From: Isoetes taiwanensis
Taxonomy: Eukaryota > Streptophyta > Lycopodiopsida > Isoetales > Isoetaceae
NCBI GenBank assembly: GCA_021234155.1
Contig: JAJEKV010000067.1
Coordinates: forward strand, 3,095,279-3,159,278
Length of the DNA stretch: 64,000 nucleotides
Reading direction: 5' to 3'
The notes under the pieces are model-generated. The model searched no databases. It had not been told where the DNA came from and was given only the letters and a program-made list of their open reading frames with translations. A program made the position numbers and the translations under genes. Positions 1 through 11,439 of this stretch are shown piece by piece; position 1 is the stretch's first letter, and each line of letters starts with the position of its first letter.

Positions 1-3000
1 ATTCAGGAACTCATCCAGTTCCTCAACAGTAAAGGTGGTATAGTCCATCAGCATCAAAACTCGAGCTTCCCTTTTCTGCTGCCAAGTATGGAAAAGGTTT
101 TGAAAGTATGGCTTCAATCCATTGTACCTCCATACATCTGACCTGTCCAGCAGCTTCTTGATTGCCATCGAATGAATCATTTCTTGCTTAAGTGTGATGA
201 AGTGTTGTTCCAGCTCCATTCTTGGGATATAGAAGTCTTCATTCTCATTGTTACTGAGCCACCTGATAGGGGCTCCCAAGTTCCTCAGCCTCCTCTGCTG
301 CTCTGTGTAATAAACCATCAGCATCAGTTAGTATTAGGAAGAAAAAGTTATATGCATTTTTAAACTTCCCAATCCGATCCCAATCTTTGTCATATCTAAG
401 CCCCCAAAGAGCTTTGTGGGTGAGGCGATCCTATTTGAATGGTAGTAAGCAGATTAACTTTGATCCAAATCATGTTTGGTCTTTCTCCTTCCAAGCAAAC
501 CCTGTTCCTGTGTCTCCATATGATCCAACAAGTGAGAGTTCTACAGGTGTTAATCAGTCTGGAACCCGAGTTCAAAAAGTGGAACATGTTACCTGGAGCT
601 CCCTGATTCAGCTGGGAGGTCCAAGTCCAGATCTCCTCCACACATGAGCACAGAAAAATGTGATTAGAATCTTCTTCTAACCCACATCCCAGTGGGCATA
701 AACTAGATGTCCTCACATCATATTTAGCCCTCCTTACATTAGAGTGGAGACCTTGATGCAGAATTAACCACCTGAAAAGGGTGATCTTGGGTGCACAATA
801 ATTCCTCCAACCTTTTGCACAATTCTTAGCCAAAGCCTTCTCATTGCAGTTCTAGAGATCACATGCCCGGAAAGGTCTGTGCTGCATGAGGGCTGCATAA
901 ATGTCTTTAACAATATAACAATCTTTATTGTTCTGAGTGCAGACATTTGAATTGGCTGCTAATTCCTGGAAAGGGGACACTGTTTCCATTATCTTGTTGA
1001 AAATTTACTTGTCAAGCATAGAGCCTTTCAGCCTTGGTTCTAATTCCTGCCATGTGATCCATCTTTCCTCATCTTCAATCCTTAAGTCTCCAAAAGTGTT
1101 CAGCCCAGCCTGCATCCATTGCTTATACTTTTGGGGGTGCTGGAAAGCCAGACAACCTATGTTCTCAGGTGCCAGAGCAGGATGCCAGAAAAAATTTAAA
1201 TCTTTAATTCTGGCATCTAAAATTGGAGGTCTAAAACAAAGAGCAGCCTGGTTCCAAGCTTCCATCATCCTTCTAACAATGGGGGAGGTATTAGTACCTG
1301 GAGTTACCTGGAAAAATGCTGAATCAGGAAGTAGATGCTTGATAGATTTGCTGCCCACTGGTAGAGATTGTTCTACCCAGTACTTGATCAGTTTAAGAGC
1401 AGGGGAAGGCTTATGTGCATAAATAGCTCTCCAGATGACCTTGGCAGCCAAAGCTTGAGCTTGGATAAAAAGATCCTTGCATCCCAAACCACCCTGTTTC
1501 CTGGATTTGGTCAGGTCAGACCAAGCAACCTTGTGACCCCCCTGCCAAATGAAATTCCTGATGGCAGATTCAATCATCCTATAGGAAGCCTTGTCAGCAA
1601 CAATGGCCGAGGAGAAAAAGACATGAGTACTAGCTATGACTGCATTAGCAATTTCAATTCTGCCTGCCAGAGACAAGGAGGAGGGATACACCTGAAGTTT
1701 CCTCTTGATCCTTGAGACAACTGGTTCCCAGAGGCCATGAATAGAGCTGTTAATAGCCAAAGGGATGCCTAGGATTTTAGTTGCAACAGATTTTCCAATT
1801 ACATTTATGCCCAAGAGTAAAGACTCTTGGGAATCCATGATGATGGCACACTTACTTTTCCAATTACATTTATGCCCAAGAGTAAAGACTCTTGGGAATC
1901 CATGATGATGGCACACTTACTTTTCCAATTACATTTATGCCCAAGAGTAAAGACTCTTGGGAATCCATGATGATGGCACACTTACTTTTATTGAGGCAAA
2001 CTCCAGACACTTTGCCAAATCTGTCCATAGCTTCCAGAAAATTTGATAGACTATTGTCCCCATGTTTGAGAAATACAAAGGTATCATCTGCATACTGCAT
2101 GATGACAAAGTTTCCCATCCCATTTGGAAGAGCCAGGCAGTTGATCAATTTTTGTGTTTGAAGGTACAAAGCCAATCTGGTTACAATCTCAGCCACTGTT
2201 AAAAATAAGTATGGTGCCAAAGGGCACCCTTGTCTTACTCCCCTCTGACAATGGAAGAGTTTGGAAGGAGTGCCATTTATTAGGAGGGCTGAAGAAGCAG
2301 AGTTATTAAAACTCATAATTTTCTGGAAAAGAGCTTCTGGGAATCCCAAATGTTGTAGAGCTTTTTGTAAGAATCTCCAGCTGATGGTGTCATAGGCTCT
2401 CCTAAAATCTAACTTCAGAAGCATGCAATTCTGTCCAGAGAGCTTGTTCCAGTGTAGGCCCTCAGCAGCACCAAGATAATTGTCAAGGATACTTCTGGAA
2501 TGCAGAAAAGCAGATTGACAGGGATTTATTGTTTCCTGTAACCTTGACTTCAGTCTGTTGGCCAGAATTTTAGCAAGAACTTTGTATATGGTGTTGGTAA
2601 GGGAGATTGGCCTCCACTCCCCTAGGGATTCAGGGTTATCCACTTTGGGAATTAACACTATCTGGCCAACATTGATGGTTGGATTTAATTTGGTAGCTTT
2701 CCAAGCCCCCTGAAAGAAAACAATGAGGTCTTCTTTCATAAGCTCCCAAAATTCCACAAAGAATTCAGGGGGAAACCCATCTGGGCCCGGGCTCTTCCCA
2801 TGTGCCATGGATTTTAGAGTATCCCAAATCTCTCTTTCCATGGGTATGGCCAATAGCTCGACATCTGTATCATCCAATTGAGTGGAAGGGATGTCTTTAA
2901 AAAAGTCCTGAAGGTCTCCCTCCTGTATCTGCTGCTCAGCAAAGAGATTAGTGTATTCCCTGTGAAAATAGTTCTCAATGTCCTTTTGTTCATCCAGGTA

Positions 3001-4188
3001 TGTGCCATCCTCAACCTTTACCCTGTTTATTCCATTATTGCAGACTCTGTTTTTAGCTGCCCTGAAAAAATAGGCAGAGCTGCCCTTATCCATATGGTTA
3101 ATGTATTTACATCTGCTTTTCATTGAGAGAATTCTAGCCTCCTCTTCTTCAATACCTTTAACCTTATTCTCTAGCACTGTTTCCTGCTCCTGTAAGTCTC
3201 TGTTATCCTTATCCAGGAAGAGTTTGGCTCTGACCTCCTTCATTTCATTATAGATGTCAAACTTCTGTTTCTTCTTTTCTTGGTTCCATTTTTTGCCCCA
3301 TTCCTTGATCCAGCCCTTCATATTCTTAATTCTGTCCAAGAATGCATTCATAGACCCTCTGCTTACAATCCTTGGAAGATCACAATAATAAGCTTTGAAT
3401 TCTTCACAAAATCTTTTCATCTTAAGCAGATCAGTATTGAATTTGAAAGGCACATTTGCCCCCCCTTTCTTAGAGACCTCCATCTTTTCCAAAATTTGGG
3501 GAAAATGATCAGATATGGAGTTTGCAATGTTGTTGGATATAGACACATTATCCCAGGATTGGAGTTCCCTATTGCACATGTAAAATCTGTCTAATAGGCA
3601 GTATGTCCTATCAGACCCCTTCCTTTTATTGCTCCAAGAATAAACATTGGAGGAAGAGGGGGGAATGTAATAAAAGTTGGACATGAGAAGATCCCAAGCA
3701 GCCCTCTCTTTTTTATTCATGTTCATTTTCTTACCCAACTTCTGGTCCCAGACTGGGGTGTTGTTGAAATCCTCAGCCAACAACCAATTCTGGATCAGAT
3801 TATTTGAGCAAATCCATTGGTGCATCTGAGACCACTGAATTTCTCTCTCTGCAGGTTCAGTGGAGGCATAAACATTCAGGACACCCAATTGCTTGCCTTC
3901 AACCTCCAGTACAGCCACTGTCCACCTGCCCGAGGGGTGACAAAACTTGGACAAGCATTTGAAGCCTGACCAAACTGTACAGATTCCTCCCCGGGTGCCA
4001 TCTGCAGGAGCCCACACAGAGTCCCATGTAGGGTGTATCCAAGAGCCCAAGTGGGATGATTCAAAAATTGGCAGCCTATGTTCTTGTAAAAGAATTATAT
4101 CAGGCTTCATTTCTTTAATGGCAACTAAGGCTCTTTTTCTTTTAAGAGGACCCTTGATTCCCCTTAGGTTCCAAGTTATGACCTTCAT
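1..4188 (-). pseudogene. LINE ORF2: endonuclease, reverse transcriptase, zf-RVT (broken)
   Basis: The first 700-odd codons from the ATG at 4188 are open. Residues 1 to about 225 are the endonuclease: an MKVITWNLRG start, LLQEHR carrying the catalytic Glu, and a SDH motif before the end. The usual GDFN motif reads AEDFN here, a change next to a catalytic residue. The reverse transcriptase follows, with LIPKV, WRPISL, LDFRRAYD, GVRQGCPLAP and the catalytic YADDT. The frame is broken near 1870-1990 by a 65-bp triplication and continues in another frame to about 1005, then with further breaks. The Cys/His-rich zf-RVT domain (CPLGCG, HIFLCS) is read from 833 to 396. The family's usual length is about 1200-1350 residues, which fits. 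Enzyme activity is unlikely in this copy. Confidence 0.9.
1791..1989. repeat. 65-bp tandem triplication inside LINE ORF2
   Basis: Three near-identical 65-bp units begin with ACATTTATGCCCAAG at 1801, 1866 and 1931. Because 65 is not a multiple of three, the two extra units add 130 bp and shift the reading frame. This explains why the long reverse-transcriptase frame ends here and resumes in another frame. Confidence 0.95.
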
Positions 4189-4216
4189 AGCTTCTTCAGG
4201 CAGGATATTTTATTCT

Positions 4217-4391
4217 TTATTTGACCCTCAGGTTAAGGGCAGGACTGTTTTCAGTAAAGGTCACTTTCTTACCCACTTTTTTAACCTGGGGGGTAAAAAA
4301 GGATTCTTCCTTGTCTAGAGGTTGGTCATTACTTGCCATCAGGGGTGTTTCAGGTACAAAGGTATCAGAAGTCAACTGAGGGTCAACTTCC
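4217..4391 (-). pseudogene. LINE ORF1 C-terminal tail
   Basis: About 58 codons on the minus strand end at a stop 28 bases before the ORF2 start. They lie where the end of ORF1, the RNA-binding protein of an L1 element, should lie. The peptide is acidic then basic (KKVGKKVTF) and has no recognisable domain. Identification rests on position only. The frame runs on into the CGTCA array, where it is no longer LINE-derived. Confidence 0.45.
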
Positions 4392-4403
4392 ATCTCCATT
4401 GGT

Positions 4404-4500
4404 GATCGAGTCACACATTTCGTCACACATTTTGTCACACTTTTCGTCAATATTTTCGTCATCGCAAACGTCAGCAATTTCGTCAATAAATTCGTCACTG
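4404..4500. repeat. CGTCA subterminal array
   Basis: At least nine CGTCA or GTCA motifs spaced about 10-12 bp apart lie between the LINE and the nested element. They are the reverse complement of the TGACG motifs at 16.16-16.5 kb. In CACTA elements such short subterminal repeats bind the transposase. TGACG is also the core site of plant TGA-type bZIP factors, so binding by host factors is possible. Confidence 0.75.
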
Positions 4501-4639
4501 CTTTTTGTATTGCTAGTGAAAAAAATTGTTGCTATAATCCAATCAATTGAAAGTGATAAGAAACTTGGGAGGAGGTGGTTGTACACAAATTATAAATATA
4601 TATTATTGGAAGGCGTCTATTACACAAGGCACCCAAAAT

Positions 4640-5250
4640 TAAAACCAATATGGGTTTTTACCCTAGTTATATATATAAAACCGTTTAATAAAATCAATAC
4701 ATCTTTGTGGGTTGATATCATTAAAAACCTTATATGAATTTTATATGGTGTTCACCAAGGTGGTTTTCTAACATGTTTAAAAGCAATAATTAAATATAAT
4801 GCTTTATATGCATGGTTTGTGAATGTGGTGTGGTATGGTGGTAATAAGACGTGGTTTAATATATAGTTATATATACGTGGTTTTTAGAATGCTAAAATAG
4901 CATGACTTATTGATGTAGTAAATCTATATGGTTCTCCTTGTGTTTACATGTCATAGGTCATGATTATTTGATGGCCTAAAGCCTTGCATGTTTATGCATA
5001 AAACCCGTAATGCTTTTAGTATGGGACGATGGTTTAGTAAGTTTTTTATGGAGTGGTTAAAGGTCATAAATCACTAGTGTTTTGTTTTCGAAAGCAGATT
5101 AAGATACTTTATAACACCATATAATTTTATTTTCTTAACTTGTAGTGGTTTCTTTGTTCAAACCCTTCATAATTGGTGTGTTATCTGAAGCATATATCAC
5201 TACCGTCTTGTTTTCCAAAGCCTAGGTGTATATGACTAGTGGTTTCTAAA
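4640..5250. repeat. Left subterminal TGGTTT repeats
   Basis: Degenerate repeats with a TGGTTT or GTGGTTT core recur roughly every 20-60 bases on the plus strand, for example around 4770, 4810, 4850, 4890 and 5030. They mirror those at the right end and are candidate transposase-binding sites. Confidence 0.6.
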
Positions 5251-7577
5251 AGATCGTCCCAAATTCCGTAAGCTTGCAAGATCAGAAAATAATAAAAACA
5301 AATAAATCAAAGCTATGAGGATTTGAACCCCATTTTCAAACCCCATCTATTGTGCATCATACCCAAAATGGATACTTTAGTCATGCACTAAATCACTTTC
5401 TTCATATCTGACTTATCCTCCGCACATTTTAATCAAAAAAAATGACCTACGATAATTTATTAAATAAAAAACTACTTGTATATGTATACAAGGGATAGTT
5501 GATATACTTAGCCATTCACCTTAGCCATTCACCTGTTCTCAAGGGTTGAGTCCAACATTCTTTTGTCGGATGAATGGCTTGGTAAGAAGGGCCTGTTTCA
5601 GAACACCAGATAGCTAGTGGCTCACCATCTCATCTGTAAGCAACGCCATCTGAACTGACAGGTCTCCAAAAAAAATGCAATGTTTCATTCCTTGCTGATG
5701 CAACCTCCACTTTGACCTGTTTCAATTGCACAATTATACAAGCACACAAGTATTAAAGAGAAAAAATAAATTTAGGGAGATGTTTGGATACTAATTTACG
5801 TAGAAGTTTTTTCTTCTGACTACTCAAATTCATGAACAATTTATGAGCCTTAACGGACGTCCATAAGTACAGGATTCACCGTTTCTGGTAATTGATTGCA
5901 CAGAAGAAATATTTTTGTACTTCTTCGGATCTATAGCAAGTTTACAAAGAATTTAAACTTTGCCAATGCTGATAATCATCTGCATGCATCTTGTGAAGAC
6001 CACATTCTTCTGAACATTTCTATGAAGACCTACTGAGCGTCCTTCAATCTCCTGTGTCAGCCTGCATAACAGCAAATAAAAGGTTTTGTCCAACATGTCC
6101 CCAACAAGCTAGCAGTTTTAGCTTTCACTGCCATAAAACCACAACTTGTGGCCCTCAACCAGAGTGGTAGATCTTCAAATCTCCAAACTGTGCAATTCCT
6201 GTAATCAAGCCATGACTTCTAAACATATAAATGCATTGGATTGTAAAGCGTTTTGTCCAGCGTGTTACCTTCAAGTTGTACACATCGTTCACAACACTCA
6301 TCTATGTACGCATTTTCCATATATTGGATGCAACACCTCAATCCCACCGTCAAGTAGCACTAACTGCAAAACCACCTTCAAATTGTAACTCCTTTTGTAC
6401 ATTGGCTAAGTTCTAGAATGGTAATGTGCAACGAATCAGATCAGAACAAATAGCGTCTGAATCAATACAGCGTGCAGAAGACCTTGCAATGGAAGATATG
6501 AGCACCGCATAACTGAAAAGATGGCATTGCAGAATTGAGAAAAAACATCTTATTCGAGGCTGGCATTCTGGTAATAACAAACCAGAAGCTATCTACTTGG
6601 TCATGGAAGCTTGAAAAAGATCCTCCAACAATTATCTTCTCAAATAGGGGATAAGGCATCCAATAGGTTTAACTGTACACAGACCTCCAAATAATTGCAT
6701 AAAAAACTAAGCAAAGGAAGGACCACAAAGAGCCAATGGATGGTATCAGCGAAAGCTTCTTAAATGGCACGTGATGGCTTTACCGGCTTTGTGCAAAATT
6801 ATAGCAATGCAATTTCCAAGTTGAAGAGTTCAGTTGAACAATCTTAAAGTTTAAGGTGAGAGATTACATACAGATAACATAACAGGGAAGAAGTAACAAT
6901 TGCACTTACACTTCAAGAGCTTCTGATTGCCAATGAATAAAATATAGCCATTCATCTCAATATGCTCAGGCGATCACTTACTTCTACAGACAAAATGACC
7001 TCAAGATGAGAGATGAATAAAGCAATTATCAAGCAAAATGCATAGATGATGAAAGGCATCTTAATTTATCACCTGCTAAATCTGGAAAGCAGAAATAGAC
7101 AACAGACATACATGAGCCTTTTTGGGTCCTAAAATTTAGTTATTTAATATCCATTGAACATGCCACACAAACATCAAAAAATATTACCTGTTGCCTGAGT
7201 ATAATTGCCACTCTTTCTGTTCGCACCTTCAAAGCTGTGGCCATAGTCAACTTCGGACGACCCTGCAACATGTAGGCACTGTTAGAAAGTCTTGCATACT
7301 ATTATCTAAATTCTGTAAATGCATTTTAGAATCAGAGATGTGACAAACACCATGAAAACAAAGATAGAAATGCATTAACGCCAACCAGAAAGCAAGAAAG
7401 CATCAATTCATGTGAGCTTGCTAAAGCAAGAAAGGGAAAGCTTCAAAGGCAACAAAAACTGGACAAATTCTACACTGAAGCAAGAAATGAATTCAATCAC
7501 CCATCATTTCCTCTTGATTTCTACTAATTTCAATATTCCAAGAAAACAAAGGAATGGAAAAACACCACTGACCATCC
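5251..7577. other. Element interior, no recognised gene
   Basis: AT-rich sequence. Two short minus-strand stretches look like exons: 5626-5722 (reads VKVEVASARNETLHFF) and 7183-7265, bounded by AG and GT and containing LTMATAL in one frame. The second could be a later MEX1 exon because MEX1 has a similar LTMA motif, but the match is too short to claim. Confidence 0.3.
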
Positions 7578-8099
7578 ATGGGATTGCAAAAAGCGTTGTC
7601 TTATTTCCGGCCATTTTTGTATATTCAGTATAAACTGTCGTAATTGCAAAAGAAGGAAAGGAAGTGTAGCAGATGCAGCCAACTTCTCGCTGGTCGAGTT
7701 CCAATAGGAGTATGCATCGCTTTTTGAACTGGTCTTGATGGGGTTGATAGAAGCCTGAAAATTCTAAACAAATGTCAGCAACATTCTGCATTTTCTTTCC
7801 CCAACAAATAAAGCAGGAAAATAGGTCTACATTAAAAGATAACCTGTGCTATGGCAGCATCCTCTGCAGTACATCTAACTGGAACTGCAGACTTCTGCTT
7901 CATATGAGAAACAGATTTCATAGCACAAAAAGGCCCCAAGGATCTGTTTTGCCATGATCTGAAAGCCTGCACAAACTTGTTAGTTCCTATATCAAAATGC
8001 ACAATAATGAGCATCAATTCAGACCCCGATTCTCACCTTAACAGAGGCACATGGGGAATCTTTGGATCCCCATTAAGTTGGAGAAAGAAAAGCTTCCAT
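7578..8099 (-). pseudogene. MEX1: Captured fragment of chloroplast maltose exporter MEX1
   Basis: MEX1 exports maltose across the inner chloroplast envelope during starch breakdown. Three minus-strand exons can be read: a start exon (8099 to about 8035, MEAFLSPT, then a stop), a transit-peptide-like exon (7967-7848) ending at a GT donor, and an exon from 7755 to about 7578. The last reads LPFLLLQLRQFILNIQ, then after a frameshift MAGNKTTLFAIPW, matching the first membrane region of plant MEX1 (FLMLQLPQIILN, LLAGNNTALSAVPW). An early stop, a frameshift and loss of the remaining membrane segments make it non-functional. Introns are retained, so genomic DNA was captured, not mRNA. Confidence 0.8.
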
Positions 8100-8585
8100 G
8101 GCACCAGTGCTAGCCTGAAATGCCTGCACAGAAGAAGAAAACCGTAACAGGACTAAGATCAGACGACTGGGTGCATGAAACAGGCTACCGCATTAATCAA
8201 AGTGAAGGTACAGAGCAAAGCATATCATACTTAAATAATCAACAAAAAGCTCAAAAGAAATAGATCAGACCCTGGAAATCGATTGGAGCAAGGCAGGCCA
8301 AGGAAATGGAATAATGCTACCATTCGCTGGCCCATATTTCCCACAATAAGCCCTTTGAAAACATATAACTGTTTCTTTCATTGGCCGATAATATGCATAT
8401 ACATTGATCCGGCGAAGAAATGAGACAAAACTAAGGTTAATACAGAAAATTCTGAGAAGTGGACTGTGTCATATGCAAATGATGATCAGTCAATGACAAT
8501 GATATGCATTCTCTCCGGTGATTTTTTTTTAACCACAAAACTTTTGGACGTATCAAGGCACTAATCGACTAAAATGACTACCTAG

Positions 8586-9158
8586 GCTCCAACATGCCAA
8601 GGTGGCTCCAACATGCCACCTAGGCTCCAACATGACAAGGTGGCTCCAACATGCCACCTAGGCTCCAACATGACAAGGTGGCTCAAACATGCCACCGAGG
8701 CTCCAAGGTGGCGCAAACATGCCAAAGTGGCTCCAACATGCCACCTAGGCTCCAACATGCCACAAACATGCCGCTATAGGCTCAAACATGCCACCTAGGC
8801 TCCAACATGCCACCTAGGCTCAAACATGCCAAGGTGGCTCAAACATGCCACGTGGGCTCCAACATGACAAGGTGGCTCCAACATGCCACCTAGGCTCCAA
8901 CATGACAAGGTGGCTCAAACATGCCAAGGTGGCTCAAACATGCCACCTAGGCTCCAACATGCCACAAACATGCCAAGGTGGCTCCAACATGCCAAGGTGG
9001 CTCAAACATGCCACCTAGGCTCCAACATGCCACCTAGGCTCAAACATGACAAGGTGGCTCAAACATGCTATGTGGGCCCCAACATGCCACCTAGGCTCCA
9101 ACATGCCAAGGTGGATCAGGCATGCCACCTAGGCTCAACCATGCCACCTATGCACTCC
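8586..9158. repeat. 19-20-bp minisatellite
   Basis: About 25-30 tandem units of 18-20 bp, built from GGCTCCAACATGCC followed by ACCTA or AAGGT, with interspersed CAAACATGCC variants. Units are mixed in higher-order runs (ACCTA and AAGGT types alternate). It stays open in several frames, but this is a by-product of the repeat, not evidence of coding. Confidence 0.97.
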
Positions 9159-9596
9159 AAGTGGAATTTTTGGTAGAGGAGTTTGGCAAGGGATAGAATA
9201 GAGGGATCTTGAAGAACTTAAAGCGCTGACATCCTTCCCCAAGTCGAACCAGACCAGGACTTTTTGCTTGACTTCCTCACCGGGAGGGGGAGGCGGGACC
9301 CCAAGAGGCCGGACCTTAGAAAGGCTCCCGATCGCCTTTCCTCCCGGTAGCTCCTCCGGGAGGGAAAATGCTAATGCCCCGGAGCTCGGTTTCGCTATCC
9401 AACCGTTGAATCCATTTGTTCAAGTAACTTTGCGGGCGGGTTCAAAAAAAATCCAAGATCGGTCCGGGAGAACTTATCAAACCGCGAAGCGTCATGCGGT
9501 TGACCGTGTAGAAACCCAAGTGTTTTGTCGTTCGGGCAGTACAAAGGCTCCGGAATAGAGATTCGACTTCGCCACATCGTCCGGAATGGCGAAATT

Positions 9597-9774
9597 ACCC
9601 TAGGGACCAAGTTACACGGTCATTTTTGCCAACGAAAGAAACACGAACCCTCTACATGGCAGTATTCCGCAGCCACCTCCTTGGCCAATTGACTACAAAC
9701 GTGTTGGACATGAGCTACTTTGGCACTTTTGGAGAAGGGGTGGTCTTTTGTCCATGAAACTTGGTCCCTAGGGT
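9597..9774. repeat. 17-bp perfect inverted repeat
   Basis: ACCCTAGGGACCAAGTT at 9597-9613 recurs as its exact reverse complement at 9758-9774, about 145 bases apart. The surrounding 9.2-10.0 kb is more GC-rich than the rest of the element and holds no gene that I recognise. Confidence 0.85.
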
Positions 9775-9976
9775 ATTGTCGACGTTCTGAGTCCATTGGC
9801 AGAGCCAGTTCACACTTCCAGAGTGGGACAGTTGCACGTCTGTGGCCAGTGGCCTTCGAGAGAGGACTTTTAGGGCGAGCTGCTTTCGGAAGGTTTTAAG
9901 GGTTTGTCTTCTGGCGTCAACACCCTCCCTCTACGCGATGACATTGTGCAAGATCCTGGTCGAATCTGACTAGGAT

Positions 9977-10400
9977 ATGGCCTCCGAAACGTAAACCCTG
10001 TGTGATGCTAGGTTATTGAAGGGTTTACGTTATGGAGGTCGAGTTCTGGTGGTTTGCACTTGGGACATGGTCGAGAGGTTGCAGTTGAAGACACGAAGCA
10101 ATATGAACTGAAGAAATTGGGTTTGGATCTATTCTTCTCCTGCTGTGGCAATTAGAAGTCAAGAGCCACTTTTGTAGTAGGAAGACATTGTTTGGGATAT
10201 TCTGGATGACCGATAGATCTGAACCCCATTTTTTCAGTTGGCATGACTCTGCATGCATGTTTAGAGATGGTGCACCGAGTTATCCATGAAAAGGACCACG
10301 TTTCGGCCTCCGAAATGTAAACCCTATGAGTTGCTAGGTTGTTGAAGGGTTTACATTTTGGAGGTCGAGTTTTGGTCTTTTGCACTTAGGACACATGGTT
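9977..10400. repeat. Duplicated hairpin unit
   Basis: A roughly 100-bp unit occurs at 9977-10075 and again at 10303-10400. Each copy contains an internal inverted repeat: CCTCCGAAACGTAAACCC pairs with GGGTTTACGTTATGGAGG across a loop of about 25 bases. In the second copy changes on both arms keep pairing (AATGTAAACC with GGTTTACATT). Confidence 0.8.
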
Positions 10401-10429
10401 TGATATGGATATGGTGTGTTAGAACCTCC

Positions 10430-11008
10430 AGGTTGCTTAAGGCAACCAATCTTTATGCAAAATTATGCAAGAAGGCATCAACTACATTAGGATCCCTAAA
10501 GCAAAATGAGGTAGTTGCACTCAGATCTGAATATCTCGAGTTGTGCTTATCTTTTTCAAATGATTTTTGGAGGAACAACAAGAGAAAAGTTGTGGTGACA
10601 TGAGAAATGCTATCAACCCATCCTTTGCCTTCTGGTTCATTTTTTCCCATTATGTCCAGTAGAAACATTGAAATACATGCTGAACAATTTCATCAAGCTT
10701 TGTGGGAAAGCAAGAACTTGGGAGTTTTAGCACCCATTAGTACTGAATCTTGGATCAGACTGGCCAATCTTAATGATGCTGAAGTCAAAAAAGCCAAGCA
10801 GGATGCTTTGTCCTTTACAAAGCACATTACTAAGTTGGAAGTGGACTTACCTTTTGGAATGGATTTTCTGGGAAGAAAATGCAAGATGGGGAATGGGTTT
10901 TTTATTGGACAAAAAGGCCATATGGCCAAGATGGACGAAAAGAGAAATGATTTTTACCTTAAGAGGATTTGGCGCACATATTGCCCATTCTTCAAGTATC
11001 TTCAGTAA
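10430..11008 (+). pseudogene. Unrecognised reading frame in the CACTA-like element
   Basis: Codons from about 10430 to 11008 stay in one frame with a single stop near 10602. The part after the stop, from the ATG at 10607, is 133 residues and contains SWIRLANLNDAEVKKAK and LPFGMDFLGRKCKMGNG. Codon content looks protein-like and unlike the flanking AT-rich DNA. I do not recognise a family. It is on the opposite strand from the MEX1 exons. It may be a second captured exon or part of an unknown element protein. Confidence 0.35.
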
Positions 11009-11439
11009 ATTCTAGTCCCTCTGCCATAATTACTATTTATCCAAGCTCATTCTTGTGTATATGAAATGTTGCTATGATGTCTAAACTGGATACAATTCTC
11101 TTGGGTTACAACGTTTGTTAGAACTGGTGATCCAAATTAAAAAATCGTAAGCAATCGCCTGCTCAGTCTAAGCTGAAAGCTTTGAAGACTGTTGCAGCTT
11201 CTGCGTATTCTACATTTAAATCAGATATATGGTGTCTTTTGAGCTTTAATTACATTTTGCAAAAACAAAAAAAATTCTATAGTCATAAAAGCAGGGATTC
11301 TAGCCAGCGCTGGAGCTCCACAACATTTGGGTGATCCCCATTAATAACTCAACATGAATTGGGAGTCAAGCAAATGTTCTTAGCTCCCCCACACAACACC
11401 ATCAAATAAAGGTTTGCCCTTTCGAGCAATCCAAAAATA

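Larger units (their letters stand above)
1..4391 (-). mobile_element. L1-type LINE, 5'-truncated, 3' end left of window
   Basis: A non-LTR retrotransposon lies on the minus strand. It shows the tail of ORF1, then an ORF2 with apurinic-type endonuclease, reverse transcriptase and a C-terminal zinc-binding reverse-transcriptase domain (zf-RVT), the usual order of plant L1 elements. The 3' end and poly(A) are not in the window. The 5' end stops abruptly at the CGTCA array near 4400, so the LINE probably inserted, 5'-truncated, into the subterminal repeats of the neighbouring CACTA element. That nesting order is inference. Confidence 0.9.

Noticed and set aside
4217-4498. One continuous LINE ORF1 reaching 4498
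   Set aside because: The part beyond about 4392 is the CGTCA array read in frame (repeated TKCVTK), not LINE coding sequence.
7504-7791. A 95-codon frame as an independent gene
   Set aside because: It is the frameshifted MEX1 exon plus intron, not a separate protein.
8613-9176. Repetitive HLGSNMPPRL-type frames
   Set aside because: Products of the minisatellite; no start context or conserved domain.
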